A model generated the notes under the pieces. That model was not told where the DNA came from and made no database searches. It saw nothing but the letters and a program-made list of their open reading frames with translations. This document shows, one piece after another, positions 9,001 to 11,327 of a stretch of 11,327 nucleotides of DNA (within the stretch, counting starts at the first letter, position 1; each line of letters starts with the position of its first letter). The stretch is from Candidatus Bathyarchaeota archaeon. Its GTDB lineage: Archaea > Thermoproteota > Bathyarchaeia > 40CM-2-53-6. The DNA lies in the NCBI GenBank assembly GCA_005888675.1, contig VBBA01000032.1, positions 1-11,327 on the forward strand, given 5' to 3'. The translations under genes were made by a program, and so were the position numbers.

Positions 9001-9485
9001 TTGGCGTAGAATTTGAAGTGCAATGCGGAGAACATCTGAATGTTGGTGCCAAAGGCTTGGTCGAATTGTGCAACGGTTCCTACGAGATTGAGAAAGAGCC
9101 GGGACCTGTCAGTGTATGTGGATATGCCGTAAGACTGGAAGTAGGAGACGGCTGACGCGTAGAGCGCTGGCGAAGGTGCGAAGACCGCTGAATATTGATC
9201 AGGTGTTAGGAAGGAGTGGTACATGTAAGAACCGGGCGTGTAGATGCTCTCGATCATCTGATCGCGAAGACCCATCAGGGTGTTGTTGAAGAAGCCAATC
9301 GATGCTGCAATCGCCAAGTTGGCAGGTGCAGAGCCGAGCAGGGTCCCGATCGAAGTCGGACTGGCTCCCTCTATCTCTGCTACAGTTGTGATATGAGAAG
9401 CAGGTGACAAGGTGCCTGTGCTAGTTAGAGAACTCAGCAACAGAAGCATAACAAGGGCGGAAAGAAGCGCTGACTTTAGTGTCAA
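6063..9485 (-). CDS. Secreted S53 (sedolisin/kumamolisin) peptidase with Ig-like C-terminal domains
   Basis: This is a serine-carboxyl endopeptidase, a family active at acid pH, exported and self-activated. Domains over 1140 residues: signal peptide (1 to about 27); pro-kumamolisin activation domain (about 45-190); S53 catalytic domain (about 210-600) with Glu312 and Asp316 in ETALDVEW, oxyanion Asp409 in SSGDWG, nucleophile Ser521 in GGTSLASP, and calcium-site motifs FHDITTGN (Asp564) and GWDPVTGIGSPN (Asp585). An Ig-like region (611-895) follows with a large insertion (about 640-810), then a second sandwich (about 903-990; YNPGSFVKLSGTL), then the shared C-terminal domain (1034-1140). No key residue is missing, so it should be active. 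The start is TTG 9485, just after an in-frame TGA; a later ATG would cut into the signal peptide. First gene of the operon; its TAA abuts the next TTG. Confidence 0.93.
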   Translation of the reverse strand: MTLKSALLSALVMLLLLSSLTSTGTLSPASHITTVAEIEGASPTSIGTLLGSAPANLAIAASIGFFNNTLMGLRDQMIESIYTPGSYMYHSFLTPDQYSAVFAPSPALYASAVSYFQSYGISTYTDRSRLFLNLVGTVAQFDQAFGTNIQMFSALHFKFYANTAPVYLPSNYAPYVTSVIGLENYTFFVPTLAAQKVTPTGTSPIPPFSPPYQPSDLQNAYNETSLLKSGLDGKGQTIVLIDAGYGDKTIQADLAEFSLTYNLPTPIVNIQTVNSSATIYDVTNDAVNGVLSNFPVTGGLLGVPPGSGWDTETALDVEWAHAMAPGAALTNMLSFDPGPGLSEAIATAITSQAGNIISQSFGEYEGSNDGGANSTASSGIGTASLIAYTHSFYAEADIQGITVLASSGDWGNTCPGMNNFDVGACYPASDPLVTSVGGTNLNVGSTGWKAESTWTCDPGCTGGAYSSVFTRPTWQTGPGVSMTTTGRGVPDIAADADPQTGVVIVLNGVNFGLLFLIGGTSLASPLWAGAIAMIDNARNTNAGFFNPEIYNILNSSQYLPIFHDITTGNNCFQGTPCYNAGPGWDPVTGIGSPNLGCIVSGCVPKPVSTGITITSPTTGQNVASTTLTVTGTHSLPPLNWLVGKPNSAPGYFTGQQQDQLNILKGFIDNYRVAGLSGYFNVNLVMSNLTNILLPPAPSEGEWWVMQWDFNGQSYFAVMTLYGQGDISVTGAGTSIAGIAFQYGTISNVAGSNNYQATALTNGTYTGTAPGKITITVPTSGVGSPSLGSFMTNVRATTFEVVGTPLLASLQSVDSVGTVGYNLGDPLLPNGYVQVALNNQFVGAVTATLINYPATSTWTAKLNLAGLPSGSYAVYARQVVNGTPGLTTTVQFTLTSPAQPSGMLLVQTNNIGYNPGSFVKLSGTLKTPAGIPLTGRTVGVEVDNSRGGPFFIEQLSTNSKGAYSTSFTLPSNPLTGSYTVLAASSGLLAKTTFSVGTAQNGPSIGFSTGFISGSNGSPTVTTTVQILNDTWSPQSTFTNGQTVVASVALSNPDSQAQSTLAIAEFIGPRGIPVFIGGGSVTLQAGQTVTVTFSVTIGTTIPFGSGKYIVLALAWNGFVALQGSSWNALANTPPSSNTFQVK
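6066..6386 (-). other. Shared C-terminal domain, copy in the peptidase
   Basis: Residues 1034-1140 (107 residues) align end to end with the C-termini of both propellers: STFTNGQ, FIGPRGIPVF, LQAGQ, TIPFGSGKY, AWNGF, GSSWNALA, NTFQVK. Similarity extends about 12 residues further upstream (QIL...PQS in all three). Confidence 0.75.
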
Positions 9486-9511
9486 AGTGAAATGTCAGAA
9501 AGGGCAGATCG

Positions 9512-9518
9512 ATATAAT
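9512..9518 (-). promoter_or_regulatory. Candidate TATA box of the secreted-protein operon
   Basis: TTATATC on the minus strand is centred 30 bases upstream of the peptidase TTG. Archaeal transcription usually begins some 22-27 bases past the box, which would put the start of the message within a few bases of the TTG. No distinct BRE element could be fixed by eye. Confidence 0.5.
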
Positions 9519-9527
9519 GAATATTCC

Positions 9528-9558
9528 AATGTTCAAGATTTTCGGATTCTAGAACATT
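9528..9558. promoter_or_regulatory. Inverted repeat upstream of the TATA box, possible operator
   Basis: AATGTTC (9528-9534) and GAACATT (9552-9558) are perfect inverted half-sites with 17 bases between them, centre to centre 24 bases. It lies immediately upstream of the candidate TATA box, where an archaeal activator could bind. No regulator is encoded in the window; the role is inference. Confidence 0.4.
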
Positions 9559-9623
9559 TCGAAATCTGATATATCGAGCCATACGCGACTATACAAACTC
9601 GATGCATCAATCAACCCGAATTA

Positions 9624-9665
9624 TCACTCCACGAGTTCACGAACCGTAATTTTAGCAATAACCAA
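9624..9665 (-). pseudogene. Stub of a second GNAT gene start (first 13 codons only)
   Basis: From a TTG at 9665-9663 the frame reads VIAKITVRELVE and then TGA. It matches the start of the GNAT gene at 522 (VTAKSTVRELVP). Five of the seven base differences between the two TTG-to-VRELV stretches are synonymous. Both copies have TAG immediately before the TTG. Homology stops at about 9631, and the operon promoter region follows, so the rest of this gene copy is missing. Confidence 0.65.
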
Positions 9666-9706
9666 CTAAGGTCTCCCATCCACTCGATCTCTCAGACCCA
9701 GTCCCT
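9631..9706 (-). repeat. Direct repeat copy B: GNAT gene start plus leader, stub copy
   Basis: This is the partner of copy A at 488-562, same orientation, about 9.1 kb away, 13 differences over 76 columns by eye. It sits just upstream of the operon promoter, while copy A sits just downstream of the operon's last gene. Confidence 0.8.
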
Positions 9707-9721
9707 CGGGTCTTAACCGAG
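9705..9721. other. Small hairpin, 5-bp stem
   Basis: CTCGG (9705-9709) and CCGAG (9717-9721) flank a 7-base loop (GTCTTAA). It overlaps the end of repeat copy B. An alternative pairing of GACCC (from 9695) with GGGTC also exists. The stem is short and could be chance. Confidence 0.3.
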
Positions 9722-9794
9722 AGTTGGGGAGAAAACAATGAATCTCCTCGTTCGTTGTGGCAGCTAACATGAACGGAGTACCCTCTCGAAGAGA

Positions 9795-9836
9795 GGAATG
9801 CGGAGAACGACAATAGTAAGTGTCACGAAAATGCTC
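9795..9836. repeat. 42-base perfect direct repeat, copy 1
   Basis: This copy is identical to 9965-10006, offset by exactly 170 bases. It begins GGAATGCGGAGAACGAC and ends ACGAAAATGCTC. Similarity extends leftward in weaker form (CCTCTCGA at 9782 and 9952). In copy 1 the flank forms a hairpin CCTCTC-GAA-GAGAGG (9782-9796). It could be a duplicated small RNA or regulatory element. Confidence 0.85.
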
Positions 9837-9964
9837 TGAAGGGGGAGGAGACGGCTTGTTGGCTCAAATCCGCGCAAGTAGAAGAGTGGTGGTGGAGATG
9901 AAAATGAGCCGTTCATCCATTGTTAGTATTCAGCAAGAATAGAGGCGGTATCCTCTCGAGGAAG

Positions 9965-10006
9965 GGAATGCGGAGAACGACAATAGTAAGTGTCACGAAA
10001 ATGCTC
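9965..10006. repeat. 42-base perfect direct repeat, copy 2
   Basis: This is the second copy of the repeat at 9795-9836. Its left flank differs (CCTCTCGAGGAAGG instead of CCTCTCGAAGAGAGG), so the 6-bp hairpin of copy 1 is lost and replaced by a shorter TCCT-CTCG-AGGA pairing. The sequences after the two copies are unrelated. Confidence 0.85.
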
Positions 10007-10031
10007 CAACAGCACTCCCTTAATAGCCTGA

Positions 10032-10050
10032 GGGACGGTCCTTCGGTCCC
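10032..10050. other. Hairpin, 5-bp GC-rich stem
   Basis: GGGAC (10032-10036) and GTCCC (10046-10050) enclose a 9-base loop containing TTCG. It lies 25 bases after copy 2 of the 42-base repeat and could close a small transcript there. There is no T-run directly after it. Confidence 0.35.
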
Positions 10051-10205
10051 GCACTCGACCCTTCAAAACCACAATCCCGGGATTACTTTCACCGCTGGGA
10101 CACTTCGAAAACTAGTCGTTTTCCACTAGAAAATTGTCACTTTTTGTTCAAAATCCGATCATTCCCTCATGAAATCCGAGCGTGGCCCGGGGGGAGGGTA
10201 CCAGC

Positions 10206-10222
10206 TAGAAAAAAAAATTCTA
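10206..10222. other. A-tract flanked by inverted repeats
   Basis: TAGAA (10206-10210) and TTCTA (10218-10222) flank seven A residues, giving a nine-A run in all. It could be a weak hairpin or a bent-DNA tract in the region upstream of homoserine kinase. No function can be assigned. Confidence 0.3.
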
Positions 10223-10333
10223 AGCCGTGGGGAAGAAGAAGCCTTGGTGTATTAGTTTCGGAAAAAGAACCATTACTTTCACAGCGACAGATTCCCGTCA
10301 TCCTATAACGTTCGATAGGACTGGTACAGCCCG

Positions 10334-10340
10334 TTTTTAT
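10334..10340 (+). promoter_or_regulatory. Candidate TATA box for homoserine kinase
   Basis: TTTTTAT lies about 56 bases upstream of the TTG start. With the usual archaeal spacing the message would begin near 10365 and carry a leader of about 30 bases. A weak AAGG lies just before the start codon. Judged by eye only. Confidence 0.35.
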
Positions 10341-10395
10341 CAAACCACAGCCCCGCTCCAAGCACGCAATCAACTAAGCTGGACGATCAAGGCAC

Positions 10396-11327
10396 TTGAC
10401 CAAGCTGGACACCATTCGAGCAAAGGCCTACTGCTCCAGTGCCAATCTTGGTGCAGGCTTCGACGTCTTTGGCCTAGCCCTCGACCATTACAATGACACT
10501 GTCACAGTCCGATGGGCGGGAAAAGGAGGAGTAATTCTCCGAGTTGAAGGCGAGTACAAGAGCGGCATACCGGAATCATTGTCCGAAAATGCCGCGGGAC
10601 CTCCAATTATCGAGATGCTCCGAGAAGCAGGAATCGTAGGACGAGGAGTCGAGATCACAATAGACAAAGGCGTCCCACCAGGATTAGGTCTCGGAAGCAG
10701 CGGAGCAACAGCCGCTGCATGCGTGAAGGCCTTAGATTCCTTCCTACACCTCAACCTCACAAATAACGAGTTAGTGCGATTCGCGAGCCTCGGCGAAGCA
10801 GCCGTAACAGGCAACCCACACGCCGACAATGTAGCAGCATCCCTACTAGGCGGATTCACAATAGTATACGACAAAATCCCCGTTAGAACAGTCTCCATCA
10901 AACCACCTTCCAATCTCTCAGTCATCGTCACCACGCCCAAACTTGATCTTCCGCCCAAGAAAACCCGTGCGGCCCGCAAACTCCTACCCAAGATCATCCC
11001 AATTACCAGTTCTGTCCTAAACACTGGACGAGCATCCGCCATGGTGGCAGGATTCGCAAATGGAGACATCGACCTGATTGGTCATGGAATGGAAGACGAA
11101 CTTGCAGAACCATACAGGGAAAAAATGATACCAGGCTACAGATCGGTCAAGAAAGCCGCATTAGCCGCAAAGGCTTCTGGTGTAGCGATAAGCGGAGCGG
11201 GACCGAGCATTATCGCAATAGTCAACAAGAGACGACAAAGCCCGGAGAAAATTGGTCAGGCCATGGTCAAGGCCTTCTCCACCGAACACGTCCAATCCTC
11301 ATACTTCGTAACGCGACCCGCCGAAGG
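10396..11327 (+). CDS. thrB: Homoserine kinase, GHMP family (3' end beyond window)
   Basis: ThrB phosphorylates L-homoserine with ATP, the step before threonine synthase, in the cytoplasm. The 310 codons visible carry the GHMP signatures in order: SSANLGAGFDVFG (residues 14-26), the phosphate-binding loop GVPPGLGLGSSGATAAA (from Gly92), the GNPHADNVAAS segment with His142, and the C-terminal SGAGPS loop (266-271). The usual family length is about 300 residues, so nearly the whole protein is present; the frame is open at the right edge. The start TTG at 10396 is the first possible start after an in-frame TAA at 10375 and places IRAKAYCSSANLG in register with the family's N-terminal strand. It is divergent from the operon and metabolically unrelated; it marks a housekeeping border next to the accessory cassette. 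Confidence 0.93.
   Translation, partial: MTKLDTIRAKAYCSSANLGAGFDVFGLALDHYNDTVTVRWAGKGGVILRVEGEYKSGIPESLSENAAGPPIIEMLREAGIVGRGVEITIDKGVPPGLGLGSSGATAAACVKALDSFLHLNLTNNELVRFASLGEAAVTGNPHADNVAASLLGGFTIVYDKIPVRTVSIKPPSNLSVIVTTPKLDLPPKKTRAARKLLPKIIPITSSVLNTGRASAMVAGFANGDIDLIGHGMEDELAEPYREKMIPGYRSVKKAALAAKASGVAISGAGPSIIAIVNKRRQSPEKIGQAMVKAFSTEHVQSSYFVTRPAE

Larger units (their letters stand above)
9486..9623 (-). promoter_or_regulatory. Upstream region of the peptidase-propeller operon
   Basis: This AT-rich stretch lies between the GNAT stub and the peptidase start. On the minus strand it contains a TATA-like TCATTATATCG (9510-9520), a second candidate GATATATC farther out (near 9569-9576), and an inverted repeat at 9528-9558. 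It is markedly more AT-rich than the genes around it. I see no Shine-Dalgarno sequence before the TTG start, which fits a leaderless or near-leaderless message. Confidence 0.5.
9666..10395. other. Non-coding region between the GNAT stub and homoserine kinase
   Basis: About 730 bases with no gene I can support. It holds the leader part of repeat copy B, a hairpin at 9705-9721, a 42-base perfect direct repeat (9795-9836 and 9965-10006), a hairpin at 10032-10050, an A-run flanked by inverted repeats at 10206-10222, and a candidate TATA box at 10334-10340. No tRNA-like fold or CRISPR-like array is visible. Short frames across it have no recognisable protein features. Confidence 0.5.

Noticed and set aside
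9855..9880. tRNA T-arm-like GGCTCAAATCC
   Set aside because: The flanking bases do not form the required T stem, and no acceptor or anticodon arms can be found around it.
9795..10006. CRISPR array
   Set aside because: Only two copies exist, the interval is 128 bases, and no cas genes are visible.
9920..10129. 69-residue plus-strand frame containing the 42-base repeat
   Set aside because: It crosses the second repeat copy and a hairpin, has no recognisable feature, and the first repeat copy gives only a 13-codon frame, so a coding role is not supported.
10227..10496. 89-residue plus-strand frame overlapping the start of homoserine kinase
   Set aside because: Its last third is the kinase gene read in the wrong frame, and it lacks any recognisable domain.
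10488..11069. 193-residue minus-strand frame
   Set aside because: It is an antisense shadow of homoserine kinase, whose signature motifs lie on the plus strand.

Overview
The window looks archaeal. The four starts I had to place myself or that the reading frame forces are TTG codons. AT-rich TATA-like boxes, not bacterial -35/-10 pairs, precede the genes, and the gene at the right edge encodes an archaeal-style GHMP homoserine kinase. A secreted S53 (sedolisin/kumamolisin) peptidase next to large secreted YVTN-type beta-propellers is a combination I associate with acid-tolerant or soil archaea (Nitrososphaeria or Thermoplasmata relatives). That lineage guess is inference; no rRNA or other marker is present.

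Layout, left to right. Positions 1-522 (minus strand) hold most of a GNAT-family acetyltransferase gene, running off the left edge and broken by a one-base frameshift near 386-387. Positions 523-752 are a spacer with one clear hairpin. Positions 753-9485 hold a tightly packed three-gene minus-strand operon, transcribed right to left: an S53 peptidase (9485-6063), a double beta-propeller whose signal-peptide segment is cut off from the rest by an in-frame TAG (6062-3468), and a second, intact double beta-propeller (3449-753). Positions 9486-10395 are about 900 bases of mostly non-coding DNA with the operon promoter, a remnant of a second GNAT gene start, a 42-base perfect direct repeat and several small hairpins. 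Positions 10396-11327 (plus strand) hold homoserine kinase, running off the right edge.

The operon reads as one secreted, cell-surface module. All three proteins end in the same domain of about 105-120 residues (F..G near its start, IP..G.Y and WNGF near its end), which suggests they are held at the same place or assemble together. Each propeller has 14 YVTN-like repeats, enough for two seven-bladed propellers, and both carry a two-cysteine insertion in blade 10, so they are tandem paralogs. The peptidase keeps its full catalytic set (Glu312, Asp316, Asp409, Ser521).

The operon is also bracketed by direct repeats of about 76 bases (488-562 and 9631-9706). Each contains a GNAT gene start and its leader; the left copy leads into the (frameshifted) gene and the right copy is a stub that stops after 13 codons. 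This is the arrangement expected if a surface-protein cassette was inserted at, or exchanged through, the 5' end of the GNAT gene.
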